Assembly (NCBI RefSeq): GCF_029784165.1
Contig: NC_073696.1
Location: 172,722,912 to 172,786,911 of the forward strand
Direction of reading: 5' to 3'
Length of the DNA stretch: 64,000 nt
DNA from: Wyeomyia smithii
Taxonomy: Eukaryota > Arthropoda > Insecta > Diptera > Culicidae
Below, one piece after another: positions 27,612 to 38,000 of the stretch (the first letter of the stretch is position 1; the number at the start of each line of letters is the position of its first letter). The notes under the pieces were generated by a model. It ran no database searches, was not told where the DNA came from, and was given only the letters and a program-made list of their open reading frames with translations. Made by a program: the position numbers and the translations under genes.

Positions 27612-28021
27612 TGGTGCTTATTACTGGAATCACTTCACGGTGAAATCGGTGAAATATATTTCACTCTTACGCTCACTTCACTTTTTGAGACCTATTGCCG
27701 ATTCCACCTCAAGTGAGGTGACAAAAATCACCTCCGTGAAGTGAGATTGCCAGTGAAATGAAATTGAGAATAGGACAAGTGAAATGTGGGAGTTTCCCAG
27801 CTCAATAATTTCTAAGTCCCGGAAAGTCGATTGAGCTGAAATTTTGTAAGAAGACATTTTTCGACAAGAGGACACTTTTGAACCCTACCGCTAAACGAAA
27901 TTCAAAGGTCAATTTTTCCCTTGTGTTCCGTTGGCCGCAGCTCAAAAATTTGTAAGTACCGGGAGCCGATTTTTTTCAAGAAAAAAAAAAAGATTAGCCT
28001 TGTTACTGGAATATAAATTCC

Positions 28022-28738
28022 ATATATGCATAGGCGTAGCCAGAGGGGGGCAGGGAGGGGCCGTGCCTTTATCGTGATTTTATTGAGAATCTTGACTGTG
28101 TCTTCAAACTTCACATCCTTGGGAAGCTTTGACAGGACGTAGTTGAGATAGCGGCTGTGCGAATGGGTGTCCAGCTTCCGGAGAAGCAGACGTACCTTCG
28201 CCGCATTATTCAGCTGGTCTGCATCGTTCTCGAAGAGATCCCGGTAGCGGTTAAACCAGCGTCCGAACGTAACTCCGTTTTCTTAATCGAAGACAAACTC
28301 GGTGATGTTCGATGAAAGGGAGTCTGAAATCTGCTTCGGGGTTTGATACTGAGACCGCTGCTGCTGGGCCGCCACCTGCTGTAAAAGTTGGACCATCTTG
28401 AGAATCATATCTTGAATTCCCGGTTGCGGCTGCTGATCAACTCTATCTTCTGCCATGTTCGTAGATTCTTGAGATTCCGTCGCCAAAATAATATGTCCAA
28501 AGGTTTAAATGAACTAAAGAGTTTTTACTAAAGAACATCTATTTATATTCGAGGTCGGACAAATAATAATCAAATTTTTCACTCTGATGTGAAGGACAAC
28601 TTTTCACTGGTTGCCTTGGTGGAACAATCACTTAACACTTGTTTTTATTTCTATTTTCAAAAATACCATTTTTGACTTCTAAAATTTTAAATACTTGCCC
28701 CTCCTATTCCAAATTCTGGCTACGCCCATGCATATATG
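28022..28738. mobile_element. 717-bp element with GCGTAGCCAGA ends and gag cargo
   Basis: The inverted ends read ATATATGCAT(A/G)GGCGTAGCCAGA. Between them is a minus-strand fragment of a gypsy-type LTR element (28060-28486, plus adjacent leader). Either this DNA transposon captured retrotransposon sequence or a retroelement fragment was inserted. The ends are themselves inside the larger inverted-repeat element. Confidence 0.65.
28060..28486 (-). pseudogene. Gypsy-type gag fragment
   Basis: Starting from the complement of the ATG at 28486, the frame has a glutamine-rich stretch (LLQQVAAQQQRSQ), then PKQISDSLSSNITEFVFD. It meets a TAA where related gag proteins have glutamate, and continues in frame as ENGVTFGRWFNRYRDLF and AAKVRLLLRKLDTHSHSRYL, then LPKDVKFEDTVKIL. 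This string matches gag proteins of Ty3/gypsy-like elements as I recall them. TTTTGGCGACGG just upstream (about 28484-28495 as complement) resembles the leader next to an LTR. Protease and pol are absent. Confidence 0.7.
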
Positions 28739-29737
28739 TATTACCGCTAGATCACAAATCAATCGATTATTAACTTCCCTATCTTTGTGATAGGGGAATG
28801 TTCGAAATGGTCGTGGAATAATTCCACGCGAAACGTCGCTTTTTCCGTTTTTACTTCACCCATATGACACTCTTAATAACCCAGATTTCACGGCAGATGT
28901 CACTTTGCGACGTTTTCCTCACTTACGTGAGTCCCGTAATAGGACTTTATTCACTTCACTCTGATTTCACCGTGAAGTGACTCCCGTAATAAGCACCATC
29001 ATGAGTGTCATATCACTGAAGTGAAAACAGAATAAGGGACGTTTTGCGTAAAATTATTTCACGACCATTTTGAACGGTGAAATGATTCCACGAGGATGGG
29101 ATAAATCATGAAAATTGATTGATTTGTGATCTAATAATAAAAATTTGATTTATTTTTAGTAACGAAACGAATTCGATCCATGCCTCAAAGCAGTCAAAGT
29201 TTCAACTTTTTGACCGACGAAAAAATGCACACTAGTTCATGAAATTTTCGATATCGAAAAAAAAATTTCTTGATGACAAATGTATTAGAAATGCAGAAAA
29301 CGTCAAGATCTGGTGTTATCCAAACAACGGACAAATCGACTTCCTGGAACATAGAAATTTTTTGAGCTGGGAAACATTCTCATTTCACTTGTTCTATTCT
29401 CAATTTCACTTCACTGGCATTCTCACTTCACGTAAGTTATTTTTGTTACTTTACTTGAGGTGGAATCGGGAATAGGTCTCAAAAAGTGAAGTGAGCGTGA
29501 GAGTGAAATATATTTCACCGTGAAGTGACTCCCGTAATAAGCACCAATAGCTATTAGGAACTTCGTTAAAAAAAATTCATCAGCCTGGTTAATATTGGAA
29601 GTGTTTTGAACTAAAGACCAACCCGTAGACAAAAGGGTTTTTTTTTCAAGCAGACGCGAGATGAGCTAATTAGTTGATCGTAAGGAGATTCACACGAGCC
29701 GAGCAATCACTTGCATTGTTGTCAGGCTGAAGGAAAG

Positions 29738-29802
29738 AATTACGAGACTCGAACCTACGACGACTGGCTTGTTAGGCCTACATCGTACCTCGATACCAGT
29801 TG
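29738..29802 (-). repeat. SINE family 2 head, minus-strand fragment
   Basis: The complement reads GTATCGAGGTACGATGTAGG, then AACAAGCCAGTCGTCGTAGG and TTCGAGTCTCG, the same head as at 25395. The B box complement is at 29746-29755. The body is missing. Confidence 0.75.
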
Positions 29803-30116
29803 GAAGGTCAAAGCAATTCGGTTCAAGTAATTCCTCCAATTCATCTGAAACACGCGCAAAATATTTACTTTTTTTCTGTTAGGTACCTTTACTTGCCATA
29901 TGTATTTTTCTCTTAGACAGCATAAGAAGATAAATGATGCGAGCGGTACCACAACTAACATCCATTAAAATGTTCACATACATTTAACACAAGTTAAACT
30001 TGATTGTAACTTTTATTATTATGGAGAAGTTTTTTTTTTATAACAGGGACAAATTTTCAACTTAAATAATCGTTTACATTTTCCATTCTTTTAAAGGTAA
30101 CGTAAAACAACTTAAT

Positions 30117-32997
30117 ATGTCGCACTCACAGCGACGTGGGGCACCTGTGGAGTGTCCACTAGCATCGCTAGGACGTAACACACCTTCAATGGATGCACTC
30201 CAGTATCATCACCCACTGAGTTCCAGTCCTCTCGATCCGCAAGCATACCAAATGTCTCGAAAGACCCCAATCTTGGGAATTGATCCGGATATTTACACTG
30301 GAACAAACATTGTGAACAATCATTCGAATAATAAAGGGTGCAAAAGCGACGCAGCTCAAGAAAACGGGAATTTGCTTTCCATTAGTTCTCCATCGTCGCT
30401 TGATCAAAGCGCTTCGTTCCTTCACCAATCATCTCCGCCAACTTTAAATCGACGAGGAGATTTTCGACCCTTGCGACCACAAACATACACTCCAATTGAC
30501 GCTCTGTTGACTAACACATATCAACAACATCAACGATTATCGCCTGTTATGATCGACATCCAACGAAACCATATGAATTATCAGCCTGAAACGCAACCTC
30601 TCGCAACCCTTTCTGAAGCGGACCGTTACTTTTTGGAAGAAAAAATGGACTCCCTCTATATACAAGGTGCCATCCGGCGGAATGCAAATACGCCATCCAG
30701 TCTGACGCGAAATCAATCTAGTAGCAGCAACAATACCGAACGTTACTATCTAGAGAATGAAAACATCGATGCAATCTATAACTTCTGTCACAACACGGCA
30801 GGGGTCGCAGCTCTCAACGCGCACAACTCCTCTTTGAAAGCATCTTCCAGTCATAATGACTGTCTAGATTCTAGTTCCCCTAACCTATTACGACGAGCAT
30901 CCAGTCCAGACACCAGTGGATCAGATCGATACTTAATCGAGAGAATTCGAGGGTCACCTGGGTATCACGGGAGAAACGGATGCCTTTCGCAACAGATGAA
31001 GGTCTCGACAACAGATTTCGTGGATGGAAGGTGAGAATAGATAGTCTCTAGGATCTGTATGTTACTTCTTGTTGGTATAATCACCGTTAATAGTTATGTA
31101 TCACAATAATTGAAATTTTTCGATGAAAAATTTATAAAAAACTTTTTTATTTTGCGTGACGTTTCGGCCTACTGCTACATTTCAGCCATCCTCAGACACA
31201 ATTCCATCGCCGAAGCTTTTTTCTTACCTTTTTTCAGCGCTGCATGATTAGACATCAGTGATACCTGCAACACGCAAATTTTATTTTATTTAGTCTGATC
31301 TAAAAAAATGTTTAGATTATTAAACTTGTTTATTTTGCATGTTTTTCCTCGTTAGCTCTATCCTTATAATAAGTTTCACACAATTCTTTCAACTTCCCAC
31401 TATCATCAAGGATGCACAGCTCTAAGTCACAACATTTCAGTGATGGACTAAAGCGATACGGGCGTTTTTCGCCTAGTTTGGATCAAGGATATCACACGCT
31501 GGTTTCTCCGTCTCCATCTGGTCATCAACAATCTTCCATTCCGGCCTCATGGAACACGATAGCTCCAAGTGGCAATTCGTTATCAGCTAATACTACGGGT
31601 TGTTTGAACAGCAGCGCACACCTCAACAACGTCGTAAATAGCGATGGGCTAAACGGCGGCAGCAGCGCTTTATTCCGATCTGGTCCAATATTCGACCGAT
31701 TGTCCGATGAATTGATAACTAAAGTCTTCGAATGGTTAGACAGCAGTGATTTGTGCAATATAGCTCGAGTATGCAAACGATTTGAGATGGTTATTTGGAA
31801 TCAAACGCTTTGGAATGTTATTAAAATCAAAGGTATATAGTCAAAACATACACAGTGAACTAGCATTCAACTGTTTGTCGATTGCAGGGGAAAATAACAG
31901 TGGAGATAGAGCCATTAAGACAATTCTAAGGAGACTTTGTGGTCAAACTCGTAACGGTATTTGTCCAGGTGTAGAACGCGTGCTATTAAGCGACGGCTGT
32001 AGACTAACGGATAAAGGTCTTCAACTATTGTCACGAAGGTGTCCTGAAATTACGCATTTGCAAGTTCAAAATAGTGTAGCGATTACAAATCAGGCCTTGT
32101 TCCATTTAGTAACAAAATGTACGAACCTTCAACATTTGGATATAACCGGTATGTAATAGCATTGTTTTCATATTACTTTAAGCTTTATTATATATGCTAA
32201 TTTGTAATTTGAAATCTACAGGATGTGCACAAATCACATGTATAAATGTAAATCCTGGGCTAGAGTCACCACGACGTTTACTGCTGCAGTATCTAGACCT
32301 TACAGATTGTGCTTCTATATCGGATTCTGGGCTTAAGATAATCGCCCGAAACTGTCCGTTGCTAGTGTATCTCTATTTGCGACGATGTATTCAAATTTCT
32401 GGTAAATATTTGGACAAGTAAATTTCCAAACACTATTGCTTACTGATACATATAATTTCAGATGCCGGTCTTAAGTTTATCCCTAACTTTTGCATAGCTT
32501 TACGGGAACTGAGTGTCTCTGACTGTACCAGCATTACCGATTTCGGACTTTATGAACTGGCAAAACTTGGTGCTACGTTACGTTACCTTTCGGTGGCTAA
32601 ATGTGATCAGGTTTCAGACGCAGGTCTGAAAGTAATTGCACGCCGGTGCTATAAGATGCGATATCTAAATGCTCGCGGTTGCGAAGCCGTAAGTGACGAC
32701 TCAATCAATGTTCTGGCTAGATCATGCCCTCGACTGCGAGCGCTCGATATCGGAAAATGCGATGTTAGTGATGCCGGTCTCCGAGCACTTGCAGAAAGCT
32801 GTCCTAATCTGAAAAAGCTCAGTTTACGCAATTGTGATATGATTACTGACCGAGGAATTCAATGCATAGCCTATTACTGTCGAGGACTACAGCAGCTAAA
32901 TATTCAGGACTGCCAAATTTCAATTGAAGGCTATCGAGCCGTAAAAAAATACTGCAAAAGATGTGTAATCGAACATACGAATCCGGGATTTTGCTAG
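30117..32997 (+). CDS. Fbxl7: F-box/LRR-repeat protein 7, five coding exons
   Basis: Coding exons, all with GT-AG junctions that keep frame, are 30117-31030, 31411-31832, 31888-32148, 32222-32401 and 32462-32997, giving about 770 residues. The N-terminal 390 residues are low-complexity and Ser/Asn-rich. The F-box starts near residue 394 (PIFDRLSDELITKVFEWLD). It is followed by cysteine-containing leucine-rich repeats (pattern CxxITDxGLxxLAxxC) to the end, NPGFC, which resembles the vertebrate FBXL7 tail. The family acts as substrate adaptor of SCF ubiquitin ligases; in flies it has been linked to planar polarity/Fat signalling. The start is the first ATG of a long open exon; an AG at about 30095 may be an acceptor for an upstream non-coding exon. 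The gene looks intact and the introns hold little repeat sequence. Confidence 0.95.
31124..31215. repeat. Repeat fragment in Fbxl7 intron 1
   Basis: The block around GTGACGTTTCGGCCTACTGC and CATCCTCAGACAC resembles a transposon end I recall from several insect genomes (GACGTTTCGGCCTAC...). Only about 90 bp are present. It lies 90 bp after the exon 1 donor and does not disturb the splice sites. Confidence 0.4.
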
Positions 32998-33281
32998 CAT
33001 TTTGTAATAAATAATAGTTATGCTCTTTCTAAACTTTTGAAACGTGTAGTAAATTGTTCTTAGCTTTCGATAATAGTTATGCTCTCTTCAAACTACTGAA
33101 ATGTGTAGTAAATTGTTCTTAGCTTTCGATTGAATAGTTTTGCCAAAAACATTAAAAATTGTTATTAACGCTATTTAAAGAGATCATTATTTTATTGTGA
33201 GTGATATAATATCTATTAATTGTATGTACTAACTATATAATGTAGTCTATATATAATTTTATTTATGTAGTTCTTAGGTTC

Positions 33282-33287
33282 AATAAA
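33282..33287 (+). terminator. Likely Fbxl7 polyadenylation signal
   Basis: AATAAA followed by TTGTATTTATTTTG, about 285 bp after the Fbxl7 stop codon. Another AATAAA lies at 33007-33012, only 10 bp past the stop, and is less likely to be the main signal. A 53-bp imperfect duplication (about 33015-33065 and 33069-33120) lies in this 3' region. Confidence 0.5.
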
Positions 33288-33719
33288 TTGTATTTATTTT
33301 GATTCGAAAAAATCTGATTTATCTGATTCTAAAAATTAATTGATAAAATGTTTTATTAATTTTCAAAGAGAAATGCGTTATAACTCATTTGTAGCGCCGC
33401 ATGGTGACCTTATTGCTGCATTTTTTCACAAGTGTACAAAACTGGCGTTACTGGTAGCTCTATCATAGTTCTTGGACAAAAAGTTGAAGAGGTTCTTTAT
33501 AAGACACGACCACTAGTTGGCGTAGAATTACAACAGCCTGTCTCATGTCGTTGTAAATATTTCTGGCGATAGGTTAAGAAATACATTCGATTGTGATTAT
33601 TTAATTTGATAATGAAAAGCGGGAAATTTAAGTCCTCTTCCTCTTTCAACTCTATTTTTAAAATAACTAGTAACTGAATTTCAAAAATACTAAAACAAAT
33701 ACTTAAGACTCGAAAATTA

Positions 33720-33866
33720 TATCTGGAGTCGATTCTTTACAACACCCTGATTTCGAGAATATCCATATTGGATGATATTTGGTTATTTTATGCATGCTCC
33801 GTAGACGCCCGACGTTTATTTACGGCCTCTGGGTATCACCTCGATTCCGGAAATACCTGTATTAGG
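33720..33866. repeat. Degenerate host array, left part
   Basis: Units of the form GAATATCCATATTGGATGATATTTGG occur near 33757, with TTCCGGAAATACCTGTATTAGG at 33845. The array resumes after the transposon stack at 36497 and at about 38040-38225 (CCATATTAGGTGG, CCCATATTGGATGATATTTGG). The stack was therefore built by insertion into an older repeat. Confidence 0.6.
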
Positions 33867-34106
33867 GGGTCTACTACGAAAGGCTGAAACTCAAAAGGCT
33901 GAAACACAAGAGGCTGAAATCACGGAAGGCTGAAAGCTACATAAGGCTGAAAACACGAAAGGCTGAATCACGAAAAGCTGAAAAATCATAAGGCTGAAAT
34001 TCACAAAGTTCATTTCTAATAAAAACACTCGCGACCTACGGCCGACTCGATTGTCCGGGATGTATGCAGTCCTTACTCGCTATCGCTCGTTCGGACTAAA
34101 CTAGGG

Positions 34107-36010
34107 CAGCGGGTCTCAACCTAGGGGTACGCGAGAGCCTCTAGGGGTACGCGAAAGAAAAATAAGTAATGGCGGACAAAGCAATGTTTTTTATAATACT
34201 TCAGTTGATGTTCAAACTTGCTCTCGAAACGTAACTGTAGTAATAAAACAAGCTATAGGGGTAAACAGGGTAAGACCGCCCAGCGGGGTAAGGCAGCCCC
34301 CCGTAGTTTTACCACCAAGTTATATAATAATTGAAAAATTTCTTTAACATGTCTATTACAGTATAATTACATAACATTTTGCACCTCTTTCTTTTTTGAT
34401 AGTGCGCGAACAGTCACAGAAATAATCAAAAACAACCTTTCAGCTGGCAACCAGTCAATGCGCTATTGTTTTGCGGCAACGGGACTTAAGGTTTTTCTGT
34501 CTAAAAATTTATTGTTTTATTCGTGAATATACGTTTAACCGCTTGCTTGAATCTGTCTTCTTTCGGAAATGTCGAAGGCCGTGAGTGATCTTGTAATTTT
34601 GACTACTTTTTCGATGGAATATGAAAATGTTCCACTGGGGGTAACGTCGCCCACTATACATGGGGTTAAACCGCCACGTGTACAACTGCTTGTTATTTTA
34701 CTTCAAAACCCAAATGCCTCGACACTACAAAGGGAATATATGCAGGATCAGTAAAGCAATTTCAAGCCACATAAGACGTCGATGTTAATCGATCACTTTC
34801 GATTTGGTTGAAGCTTTTCTAGTAATATTTTTTTAACGCGACAAATTTTTGAAAAAAGTAAACTTGTGTGAAAATGGTATTAATGAACAAAAATAATTTT
34901 AGAGCCAGGACGATTTGTTTGATAAATCTGACGTCCTCAGCAGAGTTGAAAATAGCAGTTTTTTTACTTCCGAAAAAAGTATACACTGTAAAAAAATTCA
35001 AAGAAAAGATATAAAAATAGAATTAATTTTTTTTATAATTTATTTTAAAAAATCATGTTTTTGTCTGCAAAATCTGCAAAAGGTAAGCTAAAATTTTAAG
35101 ATTGTTATATCATGGAGTAATAGAAATATTAACAGCTCAAATTTTGCAAAGAATTTTTTTGAGCGGTTTGTTTGATGTATAGAATCGTTGGTGATATTGT
35201 TCCTCAAAAAAAAAAAACATAAAAAAATTTAAAATATGAATAAAAAAATTATAATTATTAGTATTACTCCATACATAATAAGTCTTCAAAAAAATCATAC
35301 AGACAGGATTACTGAGTTTCTGTTTTTAGCTTAAAGACAGGTTTATTATAAATTGATTATTTTGAAAAACCCCAATTCTGGAAAATCTATTTATTTTGAA
35401 AACCACAAAAAGTTACCTAAATATTGATTTGAACTTGAATAATAAAAAAAAAACAAAAAAAGTTAAAACTTAGAAAAAAATTATTTTTTTCAGATTTTTC
35501 ACAGTGTATATTTTATTAAAATAGAAAAAAAAACCATCTACAACTTTGTCAAAGATATTATACCGAGAAAATCAACCGCTTTGGCCCTAAAAATATTTGT
35601 TATCCTCAAAAAATAGTGGGCGATCTTACCCCGCTGGTGGGCGGGTTTACCCCGCATGAAAAAGATCTGCACATTTTCAATGAATTTTTAAAATTGAAAA
35701 AAAAAGGCTGGAAAATAAACAAAAATATTTCAGTTCTTATTTTTTAAATGCGAGTATTGAATAGAAGAACCTCTTAGCGAAGAAAAAATGAAATTGCAGC
35801 CGCAACTTTTTTTTTTATAAACAGAAATGCTTAAGGGGGCGGTCTTACCCCGCTTACCCCTAGTCCAATTTGAAACCTGGACTAGACTACCACAACGTGA
35901 TCTTCCACTACTTTCTCCCACCCTGCGAGGACATTAGAAGCCAGGGGGTACAATTGATTTGGAAAATATTGCCAAGGGGTACGCGGACAAAAAAAGGTTG
36001 AGAACCGCTG
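34107..36010. mobile_element. 1.9 kb hAT element nested in the array element
   Basis: The ends are CAGCGGGTCTCAACCT and the complement of CAGCGGTTCTCAACCT, flanked by a perfect 8-bp duplication AACTAGGG (34099-34106 and 36011-36018). End sequence and duplication length fit the hAT superfamily. It has no transposase of its own; most of its length is a further insertion at 34258-35860. A related solitary end lies at 15467-15496. Confidence 0.9.
34258..35860. mobile_element. 1.6 kb TA-flanked element with GGGGTAA ends, nested in hAT
   Basis: The ends read GGGGTAAACAGGGTAAGACC and the complement of GGGGTAAGCGGGGTAAGACC, followed by GCCC. TA lies outside both (34256-34257, 35861-35862), as in Tc1/mariner/pogo elements. 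The motif GGGGTAA plus CGCCC recurs internally at about 34638, 34668 and, as complement, 35617-35655. A short open frame (34569-34754) has no recognisable domain. The interior is very A/T-rich (34830-35580). Confidence 0.8.
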
Positions 36011-36879
36011 AACTAGGGGATCACCCCTACGAGTCAGTAGACCTAGGAAAACGAACGAACCTATACAGAGGTGATTTCTGCAGGGGGGCTGCCCTCGCGC
36101 AGTGGCCGCGCTTCCGACGGCGGGTCGCCGGCACACACTCGCGGCCTTCGGCCGTCTCGCACTGCATCATCTAGAAAACGTGTACAAGAGTCAAGTGTGT
36201 ATAGATTCAAATGCCGCCGAAAATTATTTTTCCATTGCACAAACCAATTAATACTCAAACATTGAACTCTGTCACCTTATAAAGGTTTGTTATCCATGTG
36301 TTCGAATTTTTCAACAATTATGATTCAAGTTACAAAAGTTTCAGCCTTTCATGTTCCAGCGTTTCGTTCATTCAGCCTTTTGTGGTTTCAGCCTTTTGTG
36401 CATCCAGCCTTTCGTTATGAAACATACTTTTCAGCCTTTCGAGTTTCAGCCTTTCGGGTTTCAGCCTTTTGAGTTTCAGTCTTTCGTTACTAACCCGTAT
36501 TAGGTGGTATTTACTGTTCACTAACTGAGTGACGAGCACTACCCAGTTAATGAAATCAGCTCGCTAACTGGGATATCATCTCAACGCCGAGGGGGAGTCT
36601 GATGGATAACGCTGCTTCGCGACAAATTCATAAAAGGCTTTTGTTTTAAGTTGATCACCAAATAGAGAAGCCACAACTGCAAACTTATCTCTCAAATAAA
36701 GCTTTTAAACTTTAGTTTTATATAGCGAGTACATTTATCATCTATATTATTGTTTTTGTATTTTAAATATGCTCGCTTTAATTTTTCAGTTTACGTTCCC
36801 AATCCACATGTTCGTTTAGATATTTGACGTTTGTTGTCTTTTTAACTGGGAATCCTCCCAGTTAGCGAGCGCCCAGTTA

Positions 36880-37606
36880 TGTCGTTTTCGTTTTCGCGGT
36901 GTAGCTACCAGGGGGGATCTATCTGTCAAACATCGTGTAACCAACATATTCGGCAACATGGCGTTTGTTTTGGTTTTTGTTCCTTTTGGTCATGAAATTG
37001 ATCGACGTGAAATATTATAGAATTAGAATGTTTTTCATCAAAGCTCGCGAAACCGCGGAAAACTTGCATGAATGTGTTGTGTAGTGATTTTTCCCCCATT
37101 ATTGTTCATAGTTACAAACATCATGGACCAACAAACGTCATGGACCAGAGTTGATCTGCGGTAACACACACATATATGAAATTTGACAGCAGTGAATCCC
37201 CTCTGGTAGCTACACTCAAATGACACTTTTGACACCGAAAATGTTTTATTTGACTTTTCGTACTACCCTTATTCTGTCTCTCCCTACACTTTTTCTATCT
37301 CTGACGACACTCGAAAAAAGCAGGAAGCTACCAACACATTCACACGTATGTGTCAAAACTGGTTTGTTTTGGTTTTCGTTACACGTGGTAAAGTGTCAGG
37401 CAAATTATTTCTCTGCACATTTGCGAGATGGACATATGAAATGGAAACGAGACAAAATGACGAATGCGATAATGACCAAAACAAAACGAATTGACAGCTA
37501 TCCCATTATTACGCATACCAATGTAATGACACTGAAAATGTTTTATTTGAAGCTGCAAAGTATAGCAAGGAAAAAGTGTAACTACACCGCGAAAACGAAA
37601 ACGACA
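36880..37606. mobile_element. 727-bp MITE with TGTCGTTTTCG ends, TTA duplication
   Basis: The ends are TGTCGTTTTCGTTTTCGCGG plus TGTAG and its complement. TTA is duplicated at 36877-36879 and 37607-37609, and the empty site is visible in the second CCCAGTTA element (near 41215, CCCAGTTAAAAAGAAG in complement). A 3-bp TTA duplication suggests a PIF/Harbinger-like origin. It is non-coding and contains another inverted-repeat insert at 36908-37206. Confidence 0.85.
36908..37206. mobile_element. About 299-bp inner MITE with CCAG(A/G)GGGGAT ends
   Basis: CCAGGGGGGATCTATCTGTC at the left is mirrored at the right by the complement of CCAGAGGGGATTCACTGCTG, followed by TCAAA on both arms. TAGCTA lies outside both ends (36902-36907 and 37207-37212). 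The duplication may be TAGCTA, or only TA with longer ends, because TAGCTA is palindromic. Confidence 0.7.
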
Positions 37607-37658
37607 TTAAAAAGAAGGCCAATTAAAGCGTGCCCAGTTAGCGAATAGTTACTGTAAT

Positions 37659-37822
37659 TGGGCCATCCACATTCCACGTGGGCAGCTTTGGGGGGAAGGG
37701 GGGGGGGCGTCCTTGGTTAATGTCCACGGTTCATACAAGTTTTTGGAATTTATATGGGCAGCTGTCCACGGAGGGGGAGAGGGGGTCATAAATATCAGTC
37801 CACGTGGAATGTGGATGGCCCC
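37659..37822. mobile_element. G-rich MITE with GGGGCCATCCAC ends, copy 2
   Basis: Same organisation as the copy at 18254-18425: (T)GGGCCATCCACATTCCACG ends, two guanine runs (about 37690-37708 and 37770-37784) and a GTCCACGGTTCATAC centre. TAAT lies on both sides (37655-37658, 37823-37826). It abuts the end of the CCCAGTTA element with no spacer beyond the shared TA. Confidence 0.8.
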
Positions 37823-37866
37823 TAATCATTTTATGTTGTTTTCAAGAAACCGGAAGTAACCATCTT

Positions 37867-38000
37867 TGAAAAATCTATATTGAGCGTCTTAGTAGAGTGA
37901 TTTAAGAAACCAGAAAAAAGAATTATAAGTATTCCCTTAGACTCTACTAGAAATTTCTAGTAGAGTCTAACGGAATACTTATAATTCTTTTTTCTGATTC
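37867..38000. repeat. Near-perfect palindrome, TAGACTCTACTAG family, copy 1
   Basis: Bases 37911-37997 form a hairpin with arms of about 43 nt and almost no loop, centred on AGAAATTTCT. The flank GAGCGTCTTAGTAGAGTGAT at 37882 is also found, as complement, at 49310-49335 beside a second, longer palindrome. Long perfect palindromes are prone to deletion, so a low-loop copy is notable. Confidence 0.8.

Larger units (their letters stand above)
27612..29546. mobile_element. Inverted-repeat element with GGTGCTTATTAC ends
   Basis: The left end GGTGCTTATTACTGGAATCA, followed by CACGGTGAAAT, is mirrored by the complement at 29480-29545 (ending GTAATAAGCACC). The inverted arms extend about 180 bp and include motifs such as TCACTTCACTTTTTGAGACC. 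An extra copy of the right end lies inside at about 28960-29004. CACTTCACGGTGAAAT is itself nearly palindromic and recurs. There is no transposase; the interior carries another element (28022-28738). Confidence 0.7.
33867..36496. mobile_element. 2.63 kb element with inverted arrays of an AAGGCTGAAA motif
   Basis: The ends are GGGTCTACTACGAAAGGC and the complement of GGGTTAGTAACGAAAGAC. A perfect 8-bp duplication, GTATTAGG, lies outside them (33859-33866 and 36497-36504). The left end continues with 8 copies of AAGGCTGAAA or a close variant spaced 12-16 bp apart; the right end has 9 copies in opposite orientation (36338-36485). The interior has GC-rich segments (34025-34098 and 36070-36170, with CGCGGCCTTCGGCCG). 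A hAT element is inserted at 34107-36010. Eight-bp duplications occur in hAT, P and Merlin transposons, but the GGG end fits none I can name. No transposase is visible. Confidence 0.85.
36514..37654. mobile_element. CCCAGTTA-motif element, copy 1, interrupted
   Basis: Inverted copy of the element at 41172-41605: with its own insertion removed it is about 411 bp against 434. TA lies at both ends. The terminal regions hold repeated CCCAGTTAGCGA-type motifs in both orientations. The extreme left end has lost about 6 bp (CAGCAA) relative to the second copy. A 727-bp element sits at 36880-37606. Confidence 0.8.
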
